A DNA stretch of 8,833 nucleotides from Candidatus Eiseniibacteriota bacterium. GTDB taxonomy: Bacteria; Eisenbacteria; RBG-16-71-46. The notes below the pieces were generated by a model. That model saw only the letters and a program-made list of their open reading frames with translations. It made no database searches and was not told the DNA's origin. Shown here in pieces: positions 1 through 8,092 of the stretch. Positions within the stretch are counted from its first letter, which is position 1; the number at the start of each line of letters is the position of its first letter. The position numbers and the translations under genes were made by a program. Location: positions 1-8,833 of the forward strand of contig JAIOPA010000159.1 in NCBI GenBank assembly GCA_021414165.1, in the 5' to 3' direction.

Positions 1-807
1 TCGCTCGGTGGCGGGACTGCGCATCTGCCAGCCGACGATCTCGTTGTGATTGAGCTCGGGCACCACTGCGGAATGGGCGAGCACCTTAGCATTTTCGTTG
101 AGCTGTTGCCTCCAGCGCGCAGCCACCGCGGCCAGCGCGCCCGGGCCCGAATACACGAACAGCGTCTTGCCCGCGACCGCCCGGGCGAGCTGCTTGGCCG
201 GGTTGGACGCCTCGCCCACCGCGGTGCCCAGCACGGCCTGCTGGCGGCGCATGAGCGCCAGTGCCTCGCGCCACGCGGGCACCGGGTCCGGGGCCCAGCC
301 CAGCTCGTGCACGAGCGTCGTGAGCGGCACCCAGGCGTGGAACAGCGCGGCCCTTGGCGGCATGCCGCCCGGCACGGTGTGCAGCGGCCAGCCATGCGTG
401 GCGGCCTCGCTCGCCAGCGCTCCCCCGCTCGCCATGGCCACGCAGGCGACCTTGCGCTCGACCGCCTGGGCGGCCAGCGCCAACGTCTCCTCGGTGTTGC
501 CACTGTTGCTCGACAACACCGCCAGCGCGCCCGGCTGGACCGAGGCCGGCCAGCGGTAGTCGCGCACCACCAGCATGGGGCGCGGCAGCACGTCGGCGAA
601 GGCGGCCGCCGTGAGCTCGCCCGCGATGGCCGAGCCGCCCATGCCGCCCACGGCGAGCAGCGTGGGGTCGGCCACCTGCGGCCGCCACGGCGCGGCGGCC
701 AGGCGCGCGAGCGACTGCTCCAGATGATCGGGCAGCGCATCGACCAGCGCGGCCATGTCCTTGGGGTCACGCGCGCCGTACGGGGGTTCCAGAGAGATCG
801 GACTCAT
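1..807 (-). CDS. Bifunctional phosphoglucose/phosphomannose isomerase (SIS domain), 3' end cut by window
   Basis: The first 269 residues of a cytosolic sugar-phosphate isomerase, open to the window edge with no stop codon. It would interconvert glucose-6-P and mannose-6-P with fructose-6-P. Two SIS domains are visible. The first has the glycine-rich phosphate loop GGMGGSAIAG (about residues 54-63) and SNSGNTEET (100-108). The second carries QLNENAK (235-241) and PELNHNEIVGW (250-260). By my recollection of the Pyrobaculum-type PGI/PMI, Glu238 and His254 match its catalytic Glu/His pair, with the same 16-residue spacing, and Arg152 in PPRAALF matches its substrate arginine. Family members are roughly 300-350 residues, so some 50-80 residues are missing. 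The ATG at 807 follows an AAGGGAA Shine-Dalgarno that overlaps the ptsI stop, which supports this start and co-transcription with the PTS genes. It is distinct from the classical Pgi and from cupin-type ManA. The substrate preference is inferred from the family. Confidence 0.9.
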   Translation of the reverse strand, partial: MSPISLEPPYGARDPKDMAALVDALPDHLEQSLARLAAAPWRPQVADPTLLAVGGMGGSAIAGELTAAAFADVLPRPMLVVRDYRWPASVQPGALAVLSSNSGNTEETLALAAQAVERKVACVAMASGGALASEAATHGWPLHTVPGGMPPRAALFHAWVPLTTLVHELGWAPDPVPAWREALALMRRQQAVLGTAVGEASNPAKQLARAVAGKTLFVYSGPGALAAVAARWRQQLNENAKVLAHSAVVPELNHNEIVGWQMRSPATER

Positions 808-815
808 GAGCAGTC

Positions 816-820
816 TTCCC

Positions 821-822
<2 letters not shown>
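816..822 (-). promoter_or_regulatory. Ribosome-binding site of the PGI/PMI gene
   Basis: AAGGGAA on the minus strand, 8 bases before the ATG at 807. Its first two bases are part of the ptsI TAA stop codon, so ribosomes ending ptsI terminate on top of this site. It decides the start choice for the isomerase gene. Confidence 0.6.
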
Positions 823-2607
<1,785 letters not shown>

Positions 2608-2611
<4 letters not shown>

Positions 2612-2877
2612 GGCTCTCCCCCGAACTTCCCGTCGACCAGTTCCTTGAGCGCCGCCAGGGCCTCCTGCTCATCGGGTCCGTTCGCGCGCACGGTGATCGT
2701 GGAGCCCTCCTCGGCGGCCAGCATCATGACACCCATGATGCTCTTGCCGTTCACCTCGAGGTCGTCACGAGAGACGAACACCTCGGACTTGAACTTGGAA
2801 GAGGTCTTCACGAACAAAGCGCACGCCCGGGCATGCAGCCCGAGCTGGTTACGGATGAGCAATTGGATCTCTGCCAC
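2608..2877 (-). CDS. ptsH: Phosphocarrier protein HPr
   Basis: HPr is the small cytosolic phosphocarrier that takes phosphate from Enzyme I and gives it to EIIA. The 89-residue length is normal. His15 lies in NQLGLHARACALFVK with Arg17 beside it, which is the active-site centre. Ser46 lies in NGKSIMGVMMLAA, the regulatory serine phosphorylated by HPr kinase, and hprK is present in this window. Residue 18 is Ala rather than the Pro common in classical HPr (HARPA). The HARA form is common in the NPr-like and HprK-linked HPrs of proteobacteria. The start is GTG at 2877 with a GGAGGA ribosome-binding site directly upstream. It lies 18 bases after the EIID stop and overlaps ptsI by 4 bases, so the two phosphocarriers are probably translationally coupled. 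Confidence 0.96.
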
Positions 2878-2880
2878 ACG

Positions 2881-2886
2881 TCCTCC
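2881..2886 (-). promoter_or_regulatory. Ribosome-binding site of ptsH
   Basis: GGAGGA on the minus strand, 3 bases before the GTG start at 2877. It is the closest match to the consensus Shine-Dalgarno in the PTS block and fits HPr being needed in higher amounts than the EII proteins. It lies in the 18-base EIID-ptsH gap. Confidence 0.5.
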
Positions 2887-2895
2887 GAGACGGAA

Positions 2896-3648
2896 CTACC
2901 GGCGCAGGGCCAACCATAGCCCCAGGATGCCGAGTACGAGCGCCCACCGCGTGGGCGATGGGCGAGCGCGCTGGGCGGTCAGGAGTCCCAACCCCAGCCC
3001 ACCGGCGAGCGCGCACTGTACCGCGATTGGCCGGGGCTCGCCTCCGGGGGCGAGCGACCAGGCGAACACCACCCCGAGCACCGCGCAGCCGAGCACGCCA
3101 AGGACGCGCACGACCCACTCCAGGCGCTCGCGGAACGCGCCCGAGAGCACGCCGGGGCCCTGTTCATAGCCCCACAGCACGCCCATGGCGCGCAGCCCCA
3201 CATGCGGCAGCGCGTAGACCAGCCACAGCACCAGCGCGCCGCTCATGGACTGCGGCCGGGTGAGCGCCAGCAGCACGCCGCAGGCGGCCGCGAACGGCCG
3301 CAGCGTGAACCAGAACAGCCGGTCGCCGAGCGCAGCGTAGGTCGAGCCCAAGGCCGACTTGAGCCGCGCCATGGAGGCGGCATCGCCCTGTCCCGCCGCA
3401 CGCGCCTCCTCGACGCGCGCCGCGGCACCCAGCGCAAAGGACGCCAGCGTGGGCTGGGTATTGAAGTACGCGGTGTGCTCGGCCAGCCGCTCGGTGCGCG
3501 TGGCGCGATCCGGGTAGAGCCGCTCGAGTACCGGCGCCAACGCGAACGCCCAGCCGATCCCCTGCTGGCGCTCGAAGTTCCACACGGCCTGCAGCAGGTG
3601 CGCCCGGAAGCCCACCATGAACAACGTCATGCGCGAGATGCGGCTCAT
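2896..3648 (-). CDS. PTS mannose/fructose/sorbose-family EIID component
   Basis: EIID is a membrane subunit found only in the mannose-family PTS. With EIIC it forms the sugar channel. At 250 residues it is somewhat shorter than E. coli ManZ (about 283). The family pattern is clear: AVWNFERQQGIGWAFALAPV (21-40), LYPD (44-47), YFNTQPTLASFALGA (61-75), ALGDRLFWFTLRPFAA (106-121) and ALPHVGLRAMGVLWGYEQG (146-164). These are followed by hydrophobic segments near 178-200, 206-224 and 236-247. Arg110 sits in the GDxLFW motif, where a small uncharged residue is more usual. The ATG at 3648 overlaps the EIIC stop as ATGA. A longer reading frame extends upstream inside EIIC, but its first 47 residues are Arg-rich shadow translation and were left out. 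The sugar specificity cannot be read from the sequence. Confidence 0.92.
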   Translation of the reverse strand: MSRISRMTLFMVGFRAHLLQAVWNFERQQGIGWAFALAPVLERLYPDRATRTERLAEHTAYFNTQPTLASFALGAAARVEEARAAGQGDAASMARLKSALGSTYAALGDRLFWFTLRPFAAACGVLLALTRPQSMSGALVLWLVYALPHVGLRAMGVLWGYEQGPGVLSGAFRERLEWVVRVLGVLGCAVLGVVFAWSLAPGGEPRPIAVQCALAGGLGLGLLTAQRARPSPTRWALVLGILGLWLALRR

Positions 3649-4349
3649 GGCCCACCCGCCACGATCACGAGCCATGCGCCCACGAGTGCCGCCGCGAATA
3701 CACCCGCGCGCTCGATGCGACGCTGCACGAACGCGTGCAGCAGTTGCGCGAAGCCGAAGCCCAACCAGAGCGGCTGCAGCAGGTGCCACGCACCCGCCAG
3801 CCGCAGAGACTCACGCGCCACGTGCGGCGCGAGCAGGCCACCGATGCCGAGCCACACGCCGCAGTGCGCCAGACCAATCGCGAACGCCAGCGCGATCGCG
3901 GCCACGTGCACCTGCGACAGCGCGCCCTCGCGGCCCGCACGCAGCTCGGCCTCGCACCAGCGCGCCAGTCCCTCGTTCCAGCGGCGCTGTGCGCGCAGCA
4001 ACGGCACACCGGCCGTGGCGGCCACGAAGCCCGCGAGCACGCCCACCAACGAAGCGGCCTGCCGCACCTGCTCGTAGGGCGCCTGCGAGGCAATGGTGAG
4101 CGCCACCCCCGCGCCGACCACGCCACCGATGGCGTAGTCCTCGGGCGTGCGCGCGCCAATGGGCAACGTGCTCGCCGCCATGATCTGCAGCACCGTGCCC
4201 ACCGCCATGGCCGTGCTCCAGTCACCCCACAGCGCGCCGAGCAGCGTGGCGGTGACCAACGGCTGCGACGCCAGCGTCTGTGCGACGGGCGTGGCGTCGA
4301 GCGTGGCGAGACCGCCCGCGATGAGCGTGCCGAGGAGCGGGAGCTTCAC
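3645..4349 (-). CDS. PTS mannose/fructose/sorbose-family EIIC component
   Basis: EIIC is the polytopic inner-membrane subunit that, with EIID, binds and moves the sugar. The 234-residue protein is a little short for the family (ManY about 266). Its N-terminus has the family pattern: LIAGGLATLDATPVAQTLAS (9-28), LVTATLLGALWGDW (31-44), then TLPIGARTPEDYAIGGVVGA (61-80). About six or seven hydrophobic segments follow, near 30-50, 72-88, 97-117, 148-170, 185-205 and 217-232. The start is GTG at 4349, overlapping the EIIB stop as GTGA. No good Shine-Dalgarno is seen, which suggests translation coupled to EIIB. Longer upstream extensions of the frame are Arg/Gly-rich shadow sequence. The transported sugar is unknown. 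Confidence 0.9.
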   Translation of the reverse strand: MKLPLLGTLIAGGLATLDATPVAQTLASQPLVTATLLGALWGDWSTAMAVGTVLQIMAASTLPIGARTPEDYAIGGVVGAGVALTIASQAPYEQVRQAASLVGVLAGFVAATAGVPLLRAQRRWNEGLARWCEAELRAGREGALSQVHVAAIALAFAIGLAHCGVWLGIGGLLAPHVARESLRLAGAWHLLQPLWLGFGFAQLLHAFVQRRIERAGVFAAALVGAWLVIVAGGP

Positions 4350-4831
4350 GCGGTCAGTGCGGCATCCAGCGCCGCCAGCGTCTGCGGGCGCGAGGCGGGC
4401 ACGTCCTGCACCACCAGCCCGGAGCCGGCCGCGAGCAGGACACGCGCATCCGCGCGATCCGCCGCGTCCAGATAGACGTAGTCGTTCACCTTGTCCTTGC
4501 CGGCCGCGTAGTGCAGCCCGCCCACGTTCCAGTCGGCCACGTGCGCACCGGCCTCGACCAGGCGGCGTGCGGTCGCGAGATCGCGCACCAACAGGAACGC
4601 CGCACCCGCTGCGGCAGCCTCGGCGGCATGTGCGGCCGCGGCGTCCACCACGCTCACCACGTGCACGTCGATGCCGGGCGCGGACTCGCGGAACAGGTCG
4701 CGTTCCCAATCGCTCGCGGCCACCGCGTCGTCGACCACCCAGATGCGCGCCGGCGACATGCGTGCGCCCCAGGCCACCAGCACCTGGCCATGGATCAAGC
4801 GGTCATCGATGCGATGCAGGACCCAGCTCAC
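4346..4831 (-). CDS. PTS mannose/fructose/sorbose-family EIIB component
   Basis: EIIB takes phosphate from EIIA on a histidine and transfers it to the sugar at the EIIC/EIID channel. It is a 161-residue, single-domain cytosolic protein of the usual length. The hallmark LHRIDDRLIHGQVLVAWG (5-22) places the phosphorylated His at residue 14. Further family segments are IWVVDDAVAASDWERDLF (about 30-47), the NVGGLHYAAGK region (about 105-115) and DYVYLD. A C-terminal stretch reading LVVQDVPASRP follows. The start is GTG at 4831, overlapping the EIIA stop as GTGA, with only a weak ribosome-binding site. EIIA and EIIB are separate genes here, unlike the fused ManX of E. coli. Confidence 0.94.
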   Translation of the reverse strand: MSWVLHRIDDRLIHGQVLVAWGARMSPARIWVVDDAVAASDWERDLFRESAPGIDVHVVSVVDAAAAHAAEAAAAGAAFLLVRDLATARRLVEAGAHVADWNVGGLHYAAGKDKVNDYVYLDAADRADARVLLAAGSGLVVQDVPASRPQTLAALDAALTA

Positions 4832-5238
4832 GCGCTCACGCCCCGCTGCACGCGGATGCTGTCGCGGCCCTTCTGCTGCAGACGCTCGGCGAGTTCCGCG
4901 GGCGAGTGCTTGTCGCGGTTGTGCAGGAAGTCCAGGAGCAGCGGCAGATTGATGCCGGTCACGATCACGACCTCGCCATGCCGGCGTGCCGCGGATGCGC
5001 CGCAGGTGTGGCACGAGCCACCCCAGAAGTCCGTGAGCAACAGCCCACCGGCCGTCCAGCCCTGCACCAGATCCTCGATCGCCTGCTCGAGATCGGCACG
5101 CGAGCGGCCCTCGTTCGAGAGCAGCGTGACGCCCTCGACCGTGCCCACCACCTTCTCGGCCGCGCGCACCAGCGCTTGGCCGAGATCGGCATGCGTCACG
5201 ATGAGCGCAGGAACGGTCACACCGGTCGGCTCGCTCAT
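4828..5238 (-). CDS. PTS mannose/fructose/sorbose-family EIIA component
   Basis: EIIA accepts phosphate from HPr and hands it to EIIB. It is a 136-residue, single-domain cytosolic protein. The phosphorylated His is residue 16 in PALIVTHADLGQAL. The second half of the active site has Asp70 in LLLTDFWGGSCHTCG, followed by VVIVTGINLPLLLDFL (90-105). The stretch after GGS is unusual: Cys76-His-Thr-Cys79 forms a CxxC motif, where E. coli-like EIIA proteins have an SPxN-like sequence. The ATG at 5238 overlaps the hprK stop (TGATG). A GTG one codon upstream at 5241 is an equally possible start and would give the GTGA overlap seen elsewhere in this operon. An AGAGGA-like ribosome-binding site serves either. 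In some bacteria this EIIA lies beside hprK as a regulatory phosphocarrier, but here EIIB, EIIC and EIID are all present, so transport is likely. Confidence 0.94.
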   Translation of the reverse strand: MSEPTGVTVPALIVTHADLGQALVRAAEKVVGTVEGVTLLSNEGRSRADLEQAIEDLVQGWTAGGLLLTDFWGGSCHTCGASAARRHGEVVIVTGINLPLLLDFLHNRDKHSPAELAERLQQKGRDSIRVQRGVSA

Positions 5239-6230
5239 CACTCCGTGTCCTCTCGCACCCAGGCCTTGGCCGCGCTCTTGCGCTTCATGACCTCGAGCAT
5301 GTGCTGATTGAGCTTCTCAGCGGGCGAATAACCGCCATACACCTTGACCAGATAGTGCAGCGCGATCACCTCGGCGATGACCGTGATGTTCTTGCCGGGC
5401 GTGATCGGCACGCGCACGAGCGGCACCTCGACGCCCAGGATCTTCGTCTTGGTCTCATCGAGTCCCACGCGCTCGTAGTCCTCGGTGTCCGACCACTCGG
5501 CCAGGCTCACCTCGACCTCGACGCGCTTCTGCAGGCGGATCGAGCGGATCCCGAAGATGCTCTGCACGTCGATGATGCCGAGACCGCGGATCTCCATGTG
5601 GTGCCGCAACAGCTGATTGCCGGTGCCAATGAGCACGTCGCCATGGCGGCGCGTGATCGTGACCACGTCGTCGGCCACCAGCCGATGGCCACGCTCGACC
5701 AGGTCGAGTGCGGTCTCGGACTTACCGATCGCGCTACGCCCGGTGAACAGCAGACCGCAGCCGTACACGTCGACCAGCGAGCCGTGCACGTTGGTGCTCG
5801 GCGCGAACATGTGGTCCAGGTACGCAGTGAGCGAGTGGATGAACGGCGTGGTGCTCTGCGGCGTGCGCAGCAGCGGCACCTGCGTCTCGTTCGCACGCTT
5901 CACCAGATACGGCGGCACCTCGAGGCCCTTGCACACCACGATCAGCGGCATCGAGAACTGGAACAGCCGGTCGATGGCCGACTTCACACCCTCGGGCGAC
6001 AGCGTGGCCAGGTACGTGAGCTCGGTCTGCGCCAGGATCTGGATACGCTCGGGCAGGAAGTTCTCGACGAAGCCCATCAACGCCATACCGGGGCGATTGA
6101 TATCGCTCACCGTGATCTCGGCGCGCGAGGCGAGCGACTCGGACAGCAGTTCGATCTGCAGGTCCTCGCGCTGATCCTCGTACAGCCGCGCCACGCTCAG
6201 CGATTTGAGCGACGTCTCACGCCTCGTCAT
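5238..6230 (-). CDS. hprK: HPr kinase/phosphorylase
   Basis: HprK phosphorylates HPr on Ser46 using ATP or PPi and can reverse the reaction, tuning PTS flux and signalling to the metabolic state. The 330-residue protein is close to the family length (310-330). The N-terminal domain (about 10-135) is followed by the catalytic domain. That domain has STNVHGSLVDVYG (His149 region), the P-loop GRSAIGKSE (164-172), HRLVADDVV (182-190), the HprK signature EIRGLGIIDVQSIFGIRSI (213-231) and PITPGKNITVIAEVIALHY (275-293). All catalytic landmarks look intact. The ATG at 6230 overlaps the end of hpf by 14 bases. The extra 16 residues available upstream are shadow translation of the hpf tail. Its target HPr with Ser46 is encoded in the same operon. 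No ccpA-like regulator is in the window, so a role other than Firmicutes-type catabolite repression is likely. Confidence 0.96.
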   Translation of the reverse strand: MTRRETSLKSLSVARLYEDQREDLQIELLSESLASRAEITVSDINRPGMALMGFVENFLPERIQILAQTELTYLATLSPEGVKSAIDRLFQFSMPLIVVCKGLEVPPYLVKRANETQVPLLRTPQSTTPFIHSLTAYLDHMFAPSTNVHGSLVDVYGCGLLFTGRSAIGKSETALDLVERGHRLVADDVVTITRRHGDVLIGTGNQLLRHHMEIRGLGIIDVQSIFGIRSIRLQKRVEVEVSLAEWSDTEDYERVGLDETKTKILGVEVPLVRVPITPGKNITVIAEVIALHYLVKVYGGYSPAEKLNQHMLEVMKRKSAAKAWVREDTE

Positions 6231-6579
6231 CGGTATCGTCCACGGCTTCCGGCTTGGCGGGGATCGGATCGTCACCACGGCCTTCGCGGCGGGGCGCGTT
6301 CACGCGCTTGTCCTTGGCGCGGCGGATGCGCTCCTCGAGCCGGTCCGCGGCGTGCTCGAGTGCGGCGCCCGCCTCGATGTTCGACTCCGTGATCACGAAG
6401 TCCTCGCCATGCGCGTGCAGCGTGAGTTCCACCGTGTGCAGCTTGCGCTCATGCGACACGATCACGCGGATCTCGCGGATCCCGGCGTCGTACTTGTTGA
6501 GCCTGGACAGGCGCTGCTCGGCATAGGCACGAAGCTCGGGTCCGATCTCGCAATGACGGGCGGTCACGTGGATCTGCAC
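6217..6579 (-). CDS. hpf: Ribosome hibernation promoting factor, short form (HPF/RaiA family)
   Basis: HPF binds the decoding region of the 30S subunit in slow growth or stationary phase and blocks translation, favouring hibernating ribosomes. The 120-residue protein has one HPF domain (about 1-95): MQIHVTARHCEIGPELRAYA, then RLSRLNKYDAGIREIRVIVS, and DRLEERIRRAKDKR at the end of the domain. A basic-to-acidic tail (VDDTDDEA at the end) follows. It lacks the roughly 60-residue C-terminal dimerisation domain of long HPF, so it is a short form. The start is GTG at 6579 with an AGGGGAG Shine-Dalgarno 6 bases upstream. It lies 49 bases after rpoN, as in many proteobacterial rpoN operons, and its tail overlaps the hprK start. 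It could also be called RaiA; sequence reading alone does not separate the two. Confidence 0.92.
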   Translation of the reverse strand: MQIHVTARHCEIGPELRAYAEQRLSRLNKYDAGIREIRVIVSHERKLHTVELTLHAHGEDFVITESNIEAGAALEHAADRLEERIRRAKDKRVNAPRREGRGDDPIPAKPEAVDDTDDEA

Positions 6580-6585
6580 AGGTCA

Positions 6586-6592
6586 CTCCCCT
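6586..6592 (-). promoter_or_regulatory. Ribosome-binding site of hpf
   Basis: AGGGGAG on the minus strand, 6 bases before the GTG start at 6579. It supports this GTG as the true start. The hairpin at 6594-6612 ends one base before it. Confidence 0.6.
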
Positions 6593-6593
6593 A

Positions 6594-6612
6594 CGCGTCC
6601 GTCATGGACGCG
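6594..6612 (-). promoter_or_regulatory. Perfect 7-bp hairpin in the rpoN-hpf gap
   Basis: On the minus strand CGCGTCC pairs with GGACGCG around a 5-base loop (ATGAC). It occupies much of the 49-base gap between rpoN and hpf and ends one base before the hpf Shine-Dalgarno. There is no T-run after it, so it is unlikely to be an intrinsic terminator. It could influence hpf translation, mRNA stability or processing between rpoN and hpf. The pairing is seen directly; the role is inference. Confidence 0.4.
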
Positions 6613-6628
6613 CGGCGTGAGGGGGACT

Positions 6629-8068
6629 TCAGGCCACGCGCCGGCGGAGCCGGGCGGGCAGGATCTGGAGTTGCTCGCGATACTTGGCCACCGTGCGGCG
6701 GGCGATCTGCAGGCCCTTCTCGTGGAGCAGTTCAGCGATACGCTGATCCGACAGCGGATCGGTCTTGTCCTCTTCGTCGATCAACCCCTTGATGATGTCC
6801 TTCGCCGTACGCGCCGAGACATCCTCGCCATCGTCGGTCGCGAGGCCGCTCGAGAAGAAGAACTTCAACTCGAACACGCCACGGGGCGTCTGCACGTACT
6901 TGCCGCTGCAGACACGGCTCACCGTGGACTCGTGCATGTCGATCTGGCGCGCCACGGCCGCCAGCGTGAGCGGGCGCAGGAACGCGATGCCCTTGTCGAA
7001 GAACTCGCGCTGCTCGCGCACGATGCAGTTCATGACCTTGATCATGGTGCGGCGGCGCTGCTCGATGGTCTGGATGAGCCACTTGGCCGACGCCAGTTTG
7101 CCCTGGATGTACTCGCGGGTCTGCTTCTGCTCAGTCGTGGCGTCCGGCTTCTTCTTGTTCGCGGCGATCACGCCCTCGTAGGTCGACGAGATGCGCAGAC
7201 GCGGCACATTGCGGTCGTTGAGCATGACCATGTACTCGTCGTCGACGCGCTCCACGAGCAGGTCGGGCGTCACGTACTTGGGATCCTCGGCCGACACGCT
7301 GGTACCCGGACGCGGATTGAGCGTGGCGATCTCGTCGGAGGCGGCCTGCACCTCCTGCACCGTGACCTTGAGCACGCGCGCGATCTCGGGGAAGCGGCGG
7401 TTCACGAGATGATCGAAGCAGTCATGGATCATGCGCCACGGCAGCGTGTCGCGGTCGCCACGCGCCTCGAGCTGGATGAGCAGGCACTCGCGCAGATCGC
7501 GCGCGCCCACGCCGGCCGGCTCCAGCGCCTGCACCACGCGCAGCACCTTCTCGATGTCCTCGGCCGGGATGCCCAGCGAGTCCACGATCTCGTCCATCGG
7601 CGTCACGACCCAACCGCGGTCATCGAGCGAACCCACCAGGAACTCGGCCACGCGGATCGACTCCTCGGGCAGGTTCAGGAAGTGCAGCTGCTCGATGAGG
7701 CTCTCGGCCAGCGTCGTACGCGTGACCGGCACCTTCTCGAGGAACTCCATGCTCGTCTCGCTCTGCGGCACATACGTGCGATCGAGGTTGCCGTCCTGCA
7801 GATAGTCCGACCAGTCGATCGGATCCTCTTCTGCCGGGTCCGCCGACTCCTCGTTGTTCTGCTCGTCGGCCGAGGACTCGCGGTCGATGTCCTCTTGCTC
7901 CGTGACCTCGTCGACCTCCTCGAGCAAGGGGTTCTGCAACACCTCCTGCTTGAGGATCTGCTGCAGCTCGAGCGTCGGCACCTGCAGCAGCTTGAGAGCC
8001 TGCTGCAGCCGCGGCGTCATGATGAGCTTCTGGGTCTGCGACAGGTGGAGCGAGTGTTTCATTTCCAT
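6629..8068 (-). CDS. rpoN: RNA polymerase sigma-54 factor RpoN
   Basis: Sigma-54 directs RNA polymerase to -24/-12 promoters and needs AAA+ activators to open DNA. The 479-residue protein is full length. Region I (about 1-50) is Gln/Leu-rich: LSQTQKLIMTPRLQQALKLL, then LQQILKQEVLQNPLLEE. Region II (about 52-90) is strongly acidic. The core-binding region (about 115-310) includes LEPAGVGARDLRECLLIQL (182-200). A helix-turn-helix part lies near 365-388 (LAAVARQIDMHESTVSRV), followed by YVQTPRGVFELKFFFSSG. The RpoN box ARRTVAKYRE (456-465), which reads the -24 element, is intact near the C-terminus. The ATG at 8068 gives an N-terminus with the family's start; a second ATG two codons on is possible. 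It lies 24 bases after lptB, the usual neighbour. Which genes it controls cannot be seen here, and no activator gene is in the window. Confidence 0.98.
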   Translation of the reverse strand: MEMKHSLHLSQTQKLIMTPRLQQALKLLQVPTLELQQILKQEVLQNPLLEEVDEVTEQEDIDRESSADEQNNEESADPAEEDPIDWSDYLQDGNLDRTYVPQSETSMEFLEKVPVTRTTLAESLIEQLHFLNLPEESIRVAEFLVGSLDDRGWVVTPMDEIVDSLGIPAEDIEKVLRVVQALEPAGVGARDLRECLLIQLEARGDRDTLPWRMIHDCFDHLVNRRFPEIARVLKVTVQEVQAASDEIATLNPRPGTSVSAEDPKYVTPDLLVERVDDEYMVMLNDRNVPRLRISSTYEGVIAANKKKPDATTEQKQTREYIQGKLASAKWLIQTIEQRRRTMIKVMNCIVREQREFFDKGIAFLRPLTLAAVARQIDMHESTVSRVCSGKYVQTPRGVFELKFFFSSGLATDDGEDVSARTAKDIIKGLIDEEDKTDPLSDQRIAELLHEKGLQIARRTVAKYREQLQILPARLRRRVA

Positions 8069-8092
8069 GGCGTCGGCCTCGGAACGGGATGC

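Noticed and set aside
86..688. Minus-strand 200-codon frame within the isomerase gene.
   Set aside because: It is out of frame with the SIS-domain reading, which carries the real motifs and runs from 807 to the edge. The alternative frame is Arg/Gly/Ala-rich shadow sequence.
4147..6392. Plus-strand open frames of 386 and 363 codons opposite the EIIC-to-hprK region.
   Set aside because: Both are antisense to well-supported genes, and their composition is low-complexity Arg/His/Leu-rich. No ribosome-binding site or family resemblance was seen.
6594..6612. The rpoN-hpf hairpin as a rho-independent terminator.
   Set aside because: No T-run follows the stem on the transcribed strand. The stem runs straight into the hpf ribosome-binding site, so termination here is unlikely.
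8069..8092. Possible promoter in the lptB-rpoN gap.
   Set aside because: The gap is only 24 bases, and I see no -35/-10 or -24/-12 pair in it. Promoters inside lptB cannot be excluded by eye.
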